Positions 21,488-29,362 are shown, counted from the stretch's first letter. The stretch: DNA of 55,362 bases from Candidatus Sungiibacteriota bacterium (GCA_016180435.1 JACPBG010000007.1:1-55362); one strand, 5' to 3'. The notes: generated from the sequence alone by a model not told the origin. Translations and numbers: made by a program.

Positions 21488-22111
21488 ATGATTGATATAT
21501 TCGCTTCTATTTTGTTCTCCATTGATTCGGTGTCGGCACTGTACGCAATTTTGATTGGAGTTTTGATCCTTTCGGGAATCTGCCTGCCGATTCCGGAAGA
21601 GGTAACTTTGATTCTCGGCGGCTATCTTGCCTATCTGGGCGTGGTGGATTTTTGGACGATTTTCTATGTGTTAACCATCGGCATTATTCTTGCCGATATT
21701 GCGGGTTATTGTTTGGGAAGATTCAGCGGGGATTGGATTTCACAAAACATTTTCAATAAATTTCCGGTAACAAAATTTCTTTTCGGCCGCGCCACCGGAT
21801 ATTTTGAACGATACGGAGAGGCCATGGTTTTATTTACGCGGCCGTTCTTGGGAATCCGGGTGGCCATACCCATCTTGGCGGGATATTCAAAAATGAACCC
21901 TATAAAGTTTTTCGTATTTGACGCCCTAGGAGCAATCCCATGGACTTTCGGTCTGGTATTTGCAAGTTATTATCTTGGTTCCGGGCTGGATTTTATCACC
22001 GAAGTGCGTGAAATCAAACATGCTATTTTTCTGGCCTTAGGAATTGCTGTTGCGATTTATGCCGCGATTCAGATTAATAAAGGTAAATTATCCATTAGAC
22101 CTACTGCGTAA
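21488..22111 (+). CDS. DedA/SNARE-associated family membrane protein
   Basis: A 207-aa polytopic inner-membrane protein of the DedA (VTT) family, proposed to move lipids or support membrane homeostasis. Recognisable parts: ICLPIPEEVTLILGGYLAY in the first reentrant region, GIILADIAGYCLGRFSGD, and FTRPFLGIRVAIPILAGYSKM, the conserved arginine region. The last four residues (RPTA) and the stop codon are read from the family D repeat that follows, so the C-terminus was altered by the repeat. A second DedA is encoded at 54,483. Confidence 0.9.
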   Translation: MIDIFASILFSIDSVSALYAILIGVLILSGICLPIPEEVTLILGGYLAYLGVVDFWTIFYVLTIGIILADIAGYCLGRFSGDWISQNIFNKFPVTKFLFGRATGYFERYGEAMVLFTRPFLGIRVAIPILAGYSKMNPIKFFVFDALGAIPWTFGLVFASYYLGSGLDFITEVREIKHAIFLALGIAVAIYAAIQINKGKLSIRPTA

Positions 22112-22340
22112 AGATTTTCGTCACGAAATTTCAGAATTTTGAGACAAAATCGCTGAACCCCGTTAGAAGTCTCAAAGCATGGGGAATATATAATTCGTGG
22201 GTTTGTATATCTAATCGGAGTAGACTTCTAACGGGGTGAACAAACTTCGCGGTTTATCTGTAAGATAAGCCAAAAAGTTTTGAAGCGATTTTGGCCGAAA
22301 TTCTGAAATTGCAGTAGATTAATCTTTACGCAGTAGGTCT
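22097..22340. repeat. large family D palindrome with a family E element nested at its tip
   Basis: Outer 20-bp arms are identical to family D copy 1 (22097-22116 and 22321-22340), and complementarity continues inward through AATTTCAGAATTT and CAAAATCGCT. The tip (22158-22229) is a second inverted repeat with CCCCGTTAGAAGTC/GACTTCTAACGGGG ends, flanked by TGAA on both sides. It begins inside the DedA gene and ends 10 nt before the next gene. Confidence 0.85.
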
Positions 22341-22350
22341 ATTATACCCG

Positions 22351-23349
22351 ATGAACAGCGCCATGACTGAAGAACACCGGTGGCCGCGAAAATCCGCCGG
22401 CCGCTACATAGTTGAAAAAGTCCCAATAATATCCGACTCACTGAAAATAAGTGAGGTATCGGCTTTACTTGTAGAACATATAAATCGGTTCGAATCCATT
22501 GACTATCTTTATCTGGTATCTCCGGAAAATAAACTTACCGGCGTAATTTCAATAAAAGAATTGTATCGGGTGCCGCCAGATGCGCTGATCGCTAAAATTC
22601 ACAGGAAATCTCCGCTGATTACTGTTCTTCCGACATCGGATCGCGAAGAAGTAACCGCGCTTGCGCTCCAGCACGGTTTAAAAGCGATCCCAGTGGTTAA
22701 CGAAAGCGGCATATTTCTTGGCGTAATTCCGCATGACGCCATCACCGCTATTATCAACCGCGAGCTTCGTGAAGATATTTTGCAGTTTGCCGGCATTCAC
22801 AAAAGACATGCGGAATTTGACAACATTCTTGATATCTCGCTTGGGGACGCGATAAAACACCGCCTGCCTTGGCTTTTGGCCGGACTAGGCGGAGGACTTT
22901 TAATTGCATCAATCATAAATTATTTTGAGTCGGCGCTTGAAAAAAATTTGATCCTTGCCGCCTTTATTCCGCTCGTAGTTTATATCGCCGATGCCGTCAG
23001 AACACAACTGGAAGCGTTTACCATCAGGGATTTAGCTGTTTTTCGCAAAATAGATTTTGTCAGATATTTCTTTAGGCAATTTTTCACAGTGGCGGCAATG
23101 GCCCTAATTCTTGGTGTCATACTTTCAGCGGTAAGTTATATTTTTTACGACAAGGGAGTGATAATAATCATCCTCGGAATGGCAATTATTGTTGCAACGC
23201 TGTCATCGCTTTTTTCCGGACTTCTGGTGCCATATATGTTCCGAAAATTTAAAATAGACCCGGCTAATGCCAGCGGACCTATCGGCACTATTATTCAGGA
23301 TATAATAAGCGTAACGGTTTATTTTACAATCGCATCTATTCTGATTTAA
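22351..23349 (+). CDS. CBS-domain MgtE-type divalent cation transporter
   Basis: A 332-aa protein. Residues about 20-140 are a pair of CBS domains (YLYLVSPENKLTGVISIKEL and AIPVVNESGIFLGVIPHDAI), the Mg2+/nucleotide sensor. From about 168 there are five membrane helices matching the MgtE transporter domain (RLPWLLAGLGGGLLIASIIN, FIPLVVYIADAVRTQLEAFTIR, SGLLVPYMFRKFKIDPANAS with the conserved DPA). The usual N-terminal superhelical domain is absent or much shortened. TATTAT at 22340-22345 at the edge of the repeat could serve as a -10 box for a leaderless start. Confidence 0.85.
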   Translation: MNSAMTEEHRWPRKSAGRYIVEKVPIISDSLKISEVSALLVEHINRFESIDYLYLVSPENKLTGVISIKELYRVPPDALIAKIHRKSPLITVLPTSDREEVTALALQHGLKAIPVVNESGIFLGVIPHDAITAIINRELREDILQFAGIHKRHAEFDNILDISLGDAIKHRLPWLLAGLGGGLLIASIINYFESALEKNLILAAFIPLVVYIADAVRTQLEAFTIRDLAVFRKIDFVRYFFRQFFTVAAMALILGVILSAVSYIFYDKGVIIIILGMAIIVATLSSLFSGLLVPYMFRKFKIDPANASGPIGTIIQDIISVTVYFTIASILI

Positions 23350-23356
23350 CCCCGGC

Positions 23357-23427
23357 GCGGGATTAGTACAGTGGCAGTACGCTTGCTTCCCAAGCAAGAG
23401 ACGCGAGTTCAATTCTCGTATCCCGCA
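23357..23427 (+). tRNA. tRNA-Gly(CCC)
   Basis: A 71-nt cloverleaf: acceptor GCGGGAT/ATCCCGC, D-arm GTAC/GTAC, anticodon stem CTTGC/GCAAG with loop TTCCCAA (CCC), T-arm GCGAG-TTCAATT-CTCGT. Discriminator A; CCA not encoded. It lies 8 nt after the transporter gene stop. A GIY-YIG gene follows. Confidence 0.95.
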
Positions 23428-23496
23428 AAATTTTACTTTGTAAAATTTTGCGAGGCTCGCTTCGCCCACAGGGCGAGCGGCCCGCACTCTATTTTT

Positions 23497-23736
23497 ATGT
23501 ATTTTGTTTACATTCTTTTAAGCTCAAAGGATGGGCGGACATATACTGGTTATACGAAAGATTTAAATAATCGTTTACAGAAACATAATAATGGCGAAGT
23601 AAAAGCGACAAAATATAGACGGCCACTAAAAATCCTACTATCAGAAAAATTTACAAACTCGCAAGAGGCCAAAAAACGGGAGTTGTGGTGGAAAAGTAGT
23701 TCTGGCAGAAAAAAGTTGAAAGAGTTTTTTAAATAA
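23497..23736 (+). CDS. GIY-YIG endonuclease-domain protein
   Basis: A 79-aa single-domain GIY-YIG protein: MYFVYILLSSKDGRTYTGYT carries the Tyr pair, LNNRLQKHNNG the Arg, and the family end EAKKRELWWKSSSGRKKLKEF the Glu region. These are related to the UvrC nuclease domain and homing endonucleases and are common as solo genes in CPR genomes. The start at 23497 is the only ATG just before the domain; longer upstream frames cross a hairpin region after the tRNA. Confidence 0.8.
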   Translation: MYFVYILLSSKDGRTYTGYTKDLNNRLQKHNNGEVKATKYRRPLKILLSEKFTNSQEAKKRELWWKSSSGRKKLKEFFK

Positions 23737-23742
23737 TCAACC

Positions 23743-23851
23743 GCCGTTTCTATTTCAGAAGATTTAGAGGTTCTAACATCGTTGTTTTCCCTGTATAGGG
23801 AAAAGGAAATTTTTATTGCTGGACAATGAAATCTTCTGAAAAGAAAACGGC
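23743..23851. repeat. inverted repeat, 23-bp arms
   Basis: Arms 23743-23765 and 23829-23851 (GCCGTTT...CAGAAGATTT and complement) with two mismatches and a 63-nt interior containing GAGGTTCTAAC. Non-coding and MITE-like in size. A further GGTTCTAAC follows at about 23871. Confidence 0.7.
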
Positions 23852-23887
23852 TTTTAAAGAGTTAGGCGGGGGTTCTAACCAAAAGAA

Positions 23888-23913
23888 AAAGCCGCAATGC
23901 AACTTGCGGCCTA
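23888..23913 (-). terminator. terminator of the minus-strand gene ending at 23923
   Basis: GCCGCAA/TTGCGGC hairpin read on the minus strand and followed by TTTTTCTTTT. Confidence 0.7.
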
Positions 23914-23922
23914 TAGTGATGA

Positions 23923-24180
23923 TTAAAATCGTCTGAAACCTTGTCCGAGAATTGGACCACTCGGGAGTGGTTCATAACGGTTGAAGCTGTCTTTTCCGAT
24001 CCAGATGTGGTTGTTAAAGTAAAAACCGTTCAATCCACATAGACGGATGATAAAATGCGCTGGGATGAACACTGGACTCAGTACGAGCACCACGATACCC
24101 AGAACAATGGTAGATACGATGGACACGACCTTCAAAACAGGATGATGGACGACCTTTCCAAAAAGTTTCCACTCGATCAT
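23923..24180 (-). CDS. small membrane protein with a strong Shine-Dalgarno site
   Basis: An 85-aa protein with one or two membrane helices (VVSIVSTIVLGIVVLVLSPVFIPAHFII, about 18-46) and a hydrophilic C-terminus ending RYEPLPSGPILGQGFRRF. AGGGGGAGG lies 4-5 nt before the ATG, unlike the leaderless genes of the window, and a terminator follows. It appears to be a stand-alone transcription unit. Family not recognised. Confidence 0.6.
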   Translation of the reverse strand: MIEWKLFGKVVHHPVLKVVSIVSTIVLGIVVLVLSPVFIPAHFIIRLCGLNGFYFNNHIWIGKDSFNRYEPLPSGPILGQGFRRF

Positions 24181-24361
24181 TTTTACCTCCCCCTAAAGAC
24201 CAAATTTGTGCTATTTGAATGGTAATATACATCAAATCTTTTTGCAAATATCCGCTTAATCGAGGTTCTAACGTCGTCTATAAAAGTGCAGGTTGACATA
24301 ACATATTTTTTAGCCAACTATATGGTTAGTCTTTGACAACTTACTTAAGGAGGCATGATAA

Positions 24362-25546
24362 ATGAGTCAATGGATTAACCGTGCGGTATTGCTCTCGTTT
24401 TGGCTGTTTTCTGCTTGGTACCTTTACATTGGCGGAATTCTGACCAAAAGCCTGAATTTCCCAGAAGCTCTATTGGCGATTACCATTGCAAATCTGACAT
24501 TTGTATTGATTTTTACCTTTTATGCCGGGACAAAAAAGCCAAAAGATCTTATGTTTCGTGAGGCGTTTGGGAATGGTGGGGCAAGATACTGCATTTCGCT
24601 TCTACCATCACTAACTCAAATTGGTTGGTATGCGATAGTGGTAGAAATTGGCGGTACCGCTTTAACATTGATGCTGGGGCTCGGAAAAACAAATCCGCTT
24701 TTTTATCTGATTATTTTCTGCTACGGTCTATTAACAATCTGGATTGCATTGGGCGGATTTCAAAGGATGGGAAAATTAAGCTATCTCTCTATTCCGGCTA
24801 TGTTGGGATTTTCTCTCTGGGGCGCTTATGCAATTTCCAGTCGGCTCGGATTTGGCGGATTGCTTAACTATCAACCGGTTTCTCAAGTAAGCTGGGGAGT
24901 GCTAGGCGGCATACAACTATTGGTTGCTTCTTTTATCTCGGCAGCTGTGACCATACCTGATTTTCTACACGATTTAGGAAGCAAAAAGAATGTTTTTCTG
25001 GCTTCTTTTTGGGGGTTGGTGCCAACCGCACTGTTGGTCGGCGGATTGGGTGCGGCTTTTGCGATTGTCGGTAAAAATTACGATGTTTTAGCGACATTGC
25101 AACTGATGAGCGGCCCGTTATTTGTTTATGCGCTTTTGAGTATAGATAACCTTTGTGGCGCGCAGGCTGTTTATCCGGTAGGCACCGGTCTTGCTAGCAT
25201 ACATGGAAAAGATGATGAAGAATCTCGAGAAGCAAGACGAAAATTCTGGACGATTGCTGGCGGATTAATCTCCATTGCGTTGGCGATGATCGGAATTGTT
25301 GGAAAACTTGAAGCGTGGCTTGTCGTACTCGGGACTATCTTTTCCCCGATTATCGGCATCGTACTAGCAAATCAATACTTCGTAGAAAAGGATTCCTCGG
25401 GCAAAAGTGTTCATTTTCCTGCAATCATCGCTTGGCTTTTTGGATGCGCAGTTTCTTTTGTGCCAATAGGAGTACCGATTCTTCAATCCCTTATCGCTTC
25501 GCTGGTATTATTCGTAGTAGTTAGTAATTTTAGGAATGGAAATTAG
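24362..25546 (+). CDS. NCS1-family nucleobase:cation symporter-like permease
   Basis: A 394-aa protein with about 12 membrane helices. The pattern SLLPSLTQIGWYAIVVEIGG, ALGGFQRMGKLSYLSIPAML and ISIALAMIGIVGKLEAWLVVLGTIFSPIIGIVLANQYF fits the cytosine permease (CodB-like) branch of NCS1 transporters. It would import a nucleobase, sensible for a CPR cell that scavenges nucleotides. AAGGAGG lies upstream of the ATG and TTGACA occurs at about 24292; a strong terminator follows, so it is a single-gene unit with canonical signals. Substrate cannot be read from sequence. Confidence 0.72.
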   Translation: MSQWINRAVLLSFWLFSAWYLYIGGILTKSLNFPEALLAITIANLTFVLIFTFYAGTKKPKDLMFREAFGNGGARYCISLLPSLTQIGWYAIVVEIGGTALTLMLGLGKTNPLFYLIIFCYGLLTIWIALGGFQRMGKLSYLSIPAMLGFSLWGAYAISSRLGFGGLLNYQPVSQVSWGVLGGIQLLVASFISAAVTIPDFLHDLGSKKNVFLASFWGLVPTALLVGGLGAAFAIVGKNYDVLATLQLMSGPLFVYALLSIDNLCGAQAVYPVGTGLASIHGKDDEESREARRKFWTIAGGLISIALAMIGIVGKLEAWLVVLGTIFSPIIGIVLANQYFVEKDSSGKSVHFPAIIAWLFGCAVSFVPIGVPILQSLIASLVLFVVVSNFRNGN

Positions 25547-25552
25547 CAACGA

Positions 25553-25579
25553 GGCCCGTTTTCAAAACGGGCCTTTTTA
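25553..25579 (+). terminator. intrinsic terminator of the NCS1 gene
   Basis: GGCCCGTTT (25553-25561) pairs with AAACGGGCC (25565-25573), followed by TTTTT. Between here and 25831 no gene is visible; the stretch has small GC hairpins and a GGAGGTTCCAAC motif at about 25702. Confidence 0.85.
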
Positions 25580-25831
25580 ACGCCCTGAGAGGGGTTCCCG
25601 CCTTTGGCGAGGCTCGCCCTTGGCGGCTGGTGCGTGGATAAAATCTTCTTTAGTCTGAGTTTATCGAAGACTGAAAAAGAATGGGGGGTTAATGATTTGG
25701 CGGAGGTTCCAACATTCCGCTCGTTCGCTCCCGGTCGCAATTAATGCGGACTATAACGAACATTAATTTGCTTTTATGACAGCTCTGCTCTTACAATAAA
25801 GGCAGGGTCTTTTACACAAGAATTGCATATT

Positions 25832-27835
25832 ATGCGAAATGTTCCGAAAATACCGGCACGCGCATACCGGCTGATGATCGCGACGCTGATCTTTCTGGGA
25901 ATAAGCGCCATATCGCACGCCCAAAATGATAATATGTCCAAAACCGGCCCGGAAGCCAGAATTGAAATGATTGAAAAGCAGATAATTTTTCTGAACAAGC
26001 GGCTGGACGCGCGTGACAGAGAAAACGGCCGACTGTGGCAAGTAACTCCGGAGGCCTACGAGGACTCCTCTGATCTGCAGGAAATTGCCTACGGCATAAT
26101 ACTGATATCCATCATAATTTCATTCTGGTATTTCCTGCACAATACAAATGGCGACGGCAAGAAAAAAGCAGTCAAAATCAGCGGATCAAACCCGACAGAC
26201 GAGATAAAAAATCAGGAAGACGAAAAGAAACAAAAAGACCGGAATGAAAACCCGTCCGATCCAACACCCAAACAAAATTATATCATCAGGGGATTTGCAA
26301 TCTTTTCCCTGGTAATGATCGTGGTAATGCTCGCAACCGCATCTTGGGCCGCCTTAATATCGTTTTTGGGAATACTCGGATACTTATCCCATGCATATAG
26401 CCGGGTACTCTGGCCGGCATTTTTATTCTTAAAGAATAAGCTTGACGCCGAACAGACAAAAGCCAGCATACCCAAAATAACATTTGCGGATGTCGGCGGA
26501 TTGAAAAACGTAGTGGAGGAAGTTAAAGACGTAGTTGATATCTTGAGCGATCCTAAAGAAGCGGAGCGCTGGAATATTGAACCGCCCAAAGGCATACTCT
26601 TGATCGGTCCGCCGGGCACGGGCAAAACGCTTCTGGCCAATGCCATAGCCGGCGAGGCAAAAATAAAAATTTTTACCTATGTAGGATCCGAATTCGGCAC
26701 CCAATTTGTCCGAAGCGGTAGCCGAGAAATAAAATCGGTTTTTCAAGAAGCACGCACCAGCGCCCCCTGCATCATTTTCATTGACGAAATAGAGGCCATA
26801 GGCGGCAGGCGCGGTTTTGATACTTCGCATGAATTTGATCACGCCACGGCCCAGCTTCTCCATGAAATAGACGGATTTCACCGCAACAAAGGGGTTATGC
26901 TTATCGCCGCCACGAATCGCGAAGGCATGCTGGATGAAGCGCTTCTCTCACGCATGGGAAAAAAAATTCTTGTTCCTCCGCCGGATGCCAAAGGACGCGA
27001 AGAAATACTAAAAATCCACACGCGCAAAAAAGAACTCTCGCCCGAAATTAATTTGGCTGAAATCGCACGCCGCATCCCGGGATTTTGCGGAAGAGAAATC
27101 GAAAATGTAACAAACGAAGCCTCGCTCTGCGCGCGGCGCCGGGAACAGAAACGTCTCGGTTTATTCAAAAAAATCTTTGAAGTCGCTACTAATATGCTAG
27201 AAAAGCAGAACTGTACCGTAATTTCCGCGGATTTTGACGAAGCAATTCTAAAAACTTTAGTGGGGCTTGAACGAACCATTGAAATGCTGGAAGAAGAACG
27301 AAGGATTGTCGCACACCACGAACTTGGACACGCAATTGTTGCCTCAACGCAGGGGTTCGAAATTCTGGATAGAGTGACTCTCATGCCGCGCAACTGGGCT
27401 CTGGGCCTTACCATGATATCCAGCGCCGAACGGCACCTCATGACCAAGTCCATGCTACTGGCGCGCATCACAACTCTACTTGGCGGAAGAACTGCCGAAG
27501 AAATATATTTAGGGAAGGACAACGTAACCACCGGGGCCAAAGATGATCTGGAGAAAGCCGGAGAAATAGCACGACAGATGATCTGCGAACTCGGCATGGG
27601 TGATTCACTTATCAACCATAGAATCGACACGCCGCAACTCAATCAAAGGCCTTTGAGCGAATACCGAGCATCCGAAATAGATAAGGAAATTGACGGAATT
27701 CTAAAGTCATGCCATGCACGTGCTGTAGAAATAGTTCGACACAACCGAGAGAAGATTGAACATCTTGTCGAAATCCTTCTGGAAAAATCTGTGCTTGAAG
27801 CTAATGAAATAACGGGATACTTAAAAAAGGAATAA
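25832..27835 (+). CDS. ftsH: FtsH-like membrane AAA+ zinc metalloprotease
   Basis: A 667-aa ATP-dependent membrane protease for quality control. An N-terminal signal-like helix (about 12-30), a helix near 85-102 and one near 155-180 precede the AAA module: GPPGTGKT (Walker A), CIIFIDEIEAIG (Walker B), then the second region of homology with arginine (EALLSRMGKKI). The protease has HHELGHA (HExxH, about 490) and TTGAKDDLEKA, whose Asp is the third zinc ligand. All catalytic residues are present. It has a longer and differently built N-terminal region than E. coli FtsH. An ATG at 25832 is chosen; an in-frame TTG at 25823 is possible. Confidence 0.92.
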   Translation: MRNVPKIPARAYRLMIATLIFLGISAISHAQNDNMSKTGPEARIEMIEKQIIFLNKRLDARDRENGRLWQVTPEAYEDSSDLQEIAYGIILISIIISFWYFLHNTNGDGKKKAVKISGSNPTDEIKNQEDEKKQKDRNENPSDPTPKQNYIIRGFAIFSLVMIVVMLATASWAALISFLGILGYLSHAYSRVLWPAFLFLKNKLDAEQTKASIPKITFADVGGLKNVVEEVKDVVDILSDPKEAERWNIEPPKGILLIGPPGTGKTLLANAIAGEAKIKIFTYVGSEFGTQFVRSGSREIKSVFQEARTSAPCIIFIDEIEAIGGRRGFDTSHEFDHATAQLLHEIDGFHRNKGVMLIAATNREGMLDEALLSRMGKKILVPPPDAKGREEILKIHTRKKELSPEINLAEIARRIPGFCGREIENVTNEASLCARRREQKRLGLFKKIFEVATNMLEKQNCTVISADFDEAILKTLVGLERTIEMLEEERRIVAHHELGHAIVASTQGFEILDRVTLMPRNWALGLTMISSAERHLMTKSMLLARITTLLGGRTAEEIYLGKDNVTTGAKDDLEKAGEIARQMICELGMGDSLINHRIDTPQLNQRPLSEYRASEIDKEIDGILKSCHARAVEIVRHNREKIEHLVEILLEKSVLEANEITGYLKKE

Positions 27836-27839
27836 AGTA

Positions 27840-27867
27840 AGCTCTCGCCATAAGCGGGAGTTTTTAA
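27840..27867 (+). terminator. intrinsic terminator after ftsH
   Basis: CTCTCGC/GCGGGAG stem (one G-U pair) with loop CATAA and a TTTTTA tract. Confidence 0.75.
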
Positions 27868-27901
27868 ATTGCGCTGCATTAAAATTACACAAGGTGCGTC
27901 G

Positions 27902-27913
27902 TATAATTCCCAT
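27902..27913 (+). promoter_or_regulatory. -10 box giving a leaderless start at 27914
   Basis: TATAAT at 27902-27907 is 6 nt before the ATG at 27914. Confidence 0.6.
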
Positions 27914-28192
27914 ATGGGACTTCCAACGCGGAAACACTACGAAGAATTCGTTGGAGAGAACGAATTCAATCAGATGTCGCAAAATCTGCAAAATTATGTC
28001 AGGGCGGTTTTCGGATTGGTCAAAATCTCGGAAAAAAGCGAGCAGGAGCTGTGGGAGAAATTGACGGCGGATTACGAAAAGAATGATGGGGACGCTTCGC
28101 TAGAGCGGTTTTCAGCAATTGGTTTTACAGACACGCAAAAATTTCCCGGCGAGAAATTTTTCTCAGGACTCGGCATTGCTCTTTCTGCCTAA
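27914..28192 (+). CDS. small chimeric protein; C-terminus read from a palindromic element
   Basis: A 92-aa protein with three parts. Residues 1-30 (MGLPTRKHYEEFVGENEFNQ...) look like an ordinary helical start. Residues about 31-52 (VFGLVKISEKSEQELWEKLT) are encoded by 69 nt (28003-28071) identical to 36679-36747, where a 44-aa protein carries the same segment. From about residue 62 on the frame runs into an inverted repeat, giving RFSAIGFTDTQKFPGEKFFS and an abnormal end. It is probably a gene cut short by the repeat. Function unknown. Confidence 0.5.
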   Translation: MGLPTRKHYEEFVGENEFNQMSQNLQNYVRAVFGLVKISEKSEQELWEKLTADYEKNDGDASLERFSAIGFTDTQKFPGEKFFSGLGIALSA

Positions 28193-28262
28193 AGCGGAAA
28201 TCCGTGCCCGCAATGCCTCGTCATGGTCTGTAAAATCAATTGTTGAAAACCGCGTATATGCT
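28100..28262. repeat. inverted repeat element truncating the upstream gene
   Basis: GCGGTTTTCAGCAATTGG and TTTTACAGAC at the left edge (about 28102-28131) are complementary, with few mismatches, to GTCTGTAAAATCAATTG and TTGAAAACCGC at the right edge (about 28225-28254). An inner AAAAATTTC/GAAATTTTT hairpin lies inside. It ends the reading frame begun at 27914. Confidence 0.7.
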
Positions 28263-28342
28263 CGCTTTAATTTTTTTTGTAATTTTCTTGGTGGAAAAAT
28301 TGGGTAATTTATGTAAACGCCTAAGGCGTTTTTGTTAAAAAC

Positions 28343-28688
28343 ATGGAGGGCAGTCTAAAAAATGAATCTACCAAAAAATGTAAAAAACGCGCGGCGGAGA
28401 TTATCCGGCGCTTGAAAAAATCATACCCTAATGCCAAAATCGCGCTCCGCTACTCCAATAACTGGGAGCTTCTGGTTGCTGTAATTTTGCGCGCAGTGTA
28501 CGGATAAAAAAGAGTGGTTTAAAACCACATATCTTTTGATTGGCCACGGCCGCGCGATTTGCATGGCCAAAAATCCAAAATGCAATTTATGCCCTCTCGC
28601 GAATATATGTCCATCGGCGTTTAAGTTCCCCCGTTTTAAAAATTTCAATAATCGATTTAAGCCTGACTCCAATCAGCTTATGAATTAA
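28343..28688 (+). pseudogene. nth: endonuclease III (nth) with central deletion
   Basis: The first fragment (28343-28507) reads KKRAAEIIRRLKKSYPNAK, then WELLVAVILRAVYG and a stop, matching the Nth N-terminus (normally ...VAVILSAQCTD). The second fragment, in another frame from about 28512, reads EWFKTTYLLIGHGRAICMAK and NPKCNLCPLANICPSAF, the C-terminal 4Fe-4S motif C-x6-C-x2-C-x5-C. The central part with the helix-hairpin-helix and the catalytic Lys and Asp is missing. This is a dead gene for a base-excision-repair glycosylase. The second stop codon lies inside a 46-bp palindrome. Confidence 0.88.
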
Positions 28689-28731
28689 TATGTCAATATG
28701 AATTGCTCGAGCAATTCATATTGACATATTA
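28686..28731. repeat. perfect 46-bp palindrome
   Basis: Both halves (28686-28708 and 28709-28731) are exact reverse complements with no loop, centred on CTCGAG. It overlaps the last codons of the nth pseudogene. Confidence 0.95.
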
Positions 28732-28742
28732 GTATCCAACCC

Positions 28743-28771
28743 TGGACAAAATTATCATTTTGAGGTATGAT
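28743..28771 (+). promoter_or_regulatory. sigma70-like promoter
   Basis: TGGACA (28743-28748) and TATGAT (28766-28771) are separated by 17 nt. Transcription would start near 28778, 40 nt before the next ATG, which has its own GGAG site. Confidence 0.65.
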
Positions 28772-28819
28772 GTAAAGAATAAAAAATGGGCCTTTCACAA
28801 ACAGATACGGAGAACAAAA

Positions 28820-29095
28820 ATGAAATTACATATTTTTGCCACACACTACAAAATGCCCTTGCCTCCCAATGGCAAATTAGTCCGGGTACGCTGTGGGGAG
28901 GAAATCCCCATGAATGATCCGGTAGACATCCCGGAGGATATCGATGGTGCACGTCCTGACGGCACATGCCCGAAATGTCTGAATATCGAAATTGCCGGAG
29001 AACGCCTTCCCCGATTTAGGAATTTATTGATAGCCGAATTTGAAAAAAGCGACCTTGCCGGAATCGAAATTTACTGGTCGCAATTGGGGGTTTAG
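28820..29095 (+). CDS. small protein with a CxxC zinc-ribbon-like motif
   Basis: A 91-aa protein. RVRCGEEIP and CPKCLN (C-x2-C) give three Cys and suggest a small metal-binding knuckle; ending EFEKSDLAGIEIYWSQLGV. GGAG precedes the ATG at 28820 by about 9 nt, and a sigma70-like promoter lies upstream. The same transcript probably continues through the structured segment 29151-29268 to the terminator at 29329. Family not recognised. Confidence 0.6.
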   Translation: MKLHIFATHYKMPLPPNGKLVRVRCGEEIPMNDPVDIPEDIDGARPDGTCPKCLNIEIAGERLPRFRNLLIAEFEKSDLAGIEIYWSQLGV

Positions 29096-29150
29096 GGGTG
29101 TGGATAAATACCACTTGTGTCATTAGTCGGACAGTAGGAAAATAGAAGTG

Positions 29151-29268
29151 ACGAGGAGGACGACACGATTATCGTGTCTGACCAATTCGAGCCGACTCCA
29201 AATCGGCTTCACGCTCTAAGGGGCGATTCCCTTAAACAAGTCGGACGACTTGTGCCGACCTCCTTCGT
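29151..29268 (+). ncRNA. candidate structured RNA, four hairpins in a closed multiloop
   Basis: A closing helix ACGAGGAGG (29151-29159) with CCTCCTTCGT (29259-29268) encloses four consecutive hairpins: GACACGA/TCGTGTC (29162-29178), GAGCCGA/TCGGCTT (29189-29209), TAAGGG/CCCTTA (29217-29234) and ACAAGTC/GACTTGT (29236-29253). No protein frame is credible. It matches none of RNase P, tmRNA, SRP or 6S that I know. It could be a stand-alone RNA or the 3' UTR of the zinc-ribbon gene. Confidence 0.5.
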
Positions 29269-29328
29269 TTGATTGTACTTTTTTGTTCGTTTACACAACC
29301 CATTAGGGTATTTCATCCTTCTTAAACC

Positions 29329-29362
29329 TTAGGCCTCCTTAACCGGACGGCCTAATTTTTTT
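29329..29362 (+). terminator. strong intrinsic terminator
   Basis: TTAGGCC (29329-29335) pairs with GGCCTAA (29349-29355), with inner CC/GG pairs, followed by seven T. Confidence 0.85.

Noticed and set aside
23371-23496. N-terminal extension of the GIY-YIG gene into tRNA-Gly
   Set aside because: The extension would translate the tRNA and a hairpin; the ATG at 23497 begins exactly at the domain.
26878-27642. 254-aa open frame opposite ftsH
   Set aside because: Antisense to a strongly conserved gene, Ser/Arg-rich composition typical of shadow frames.
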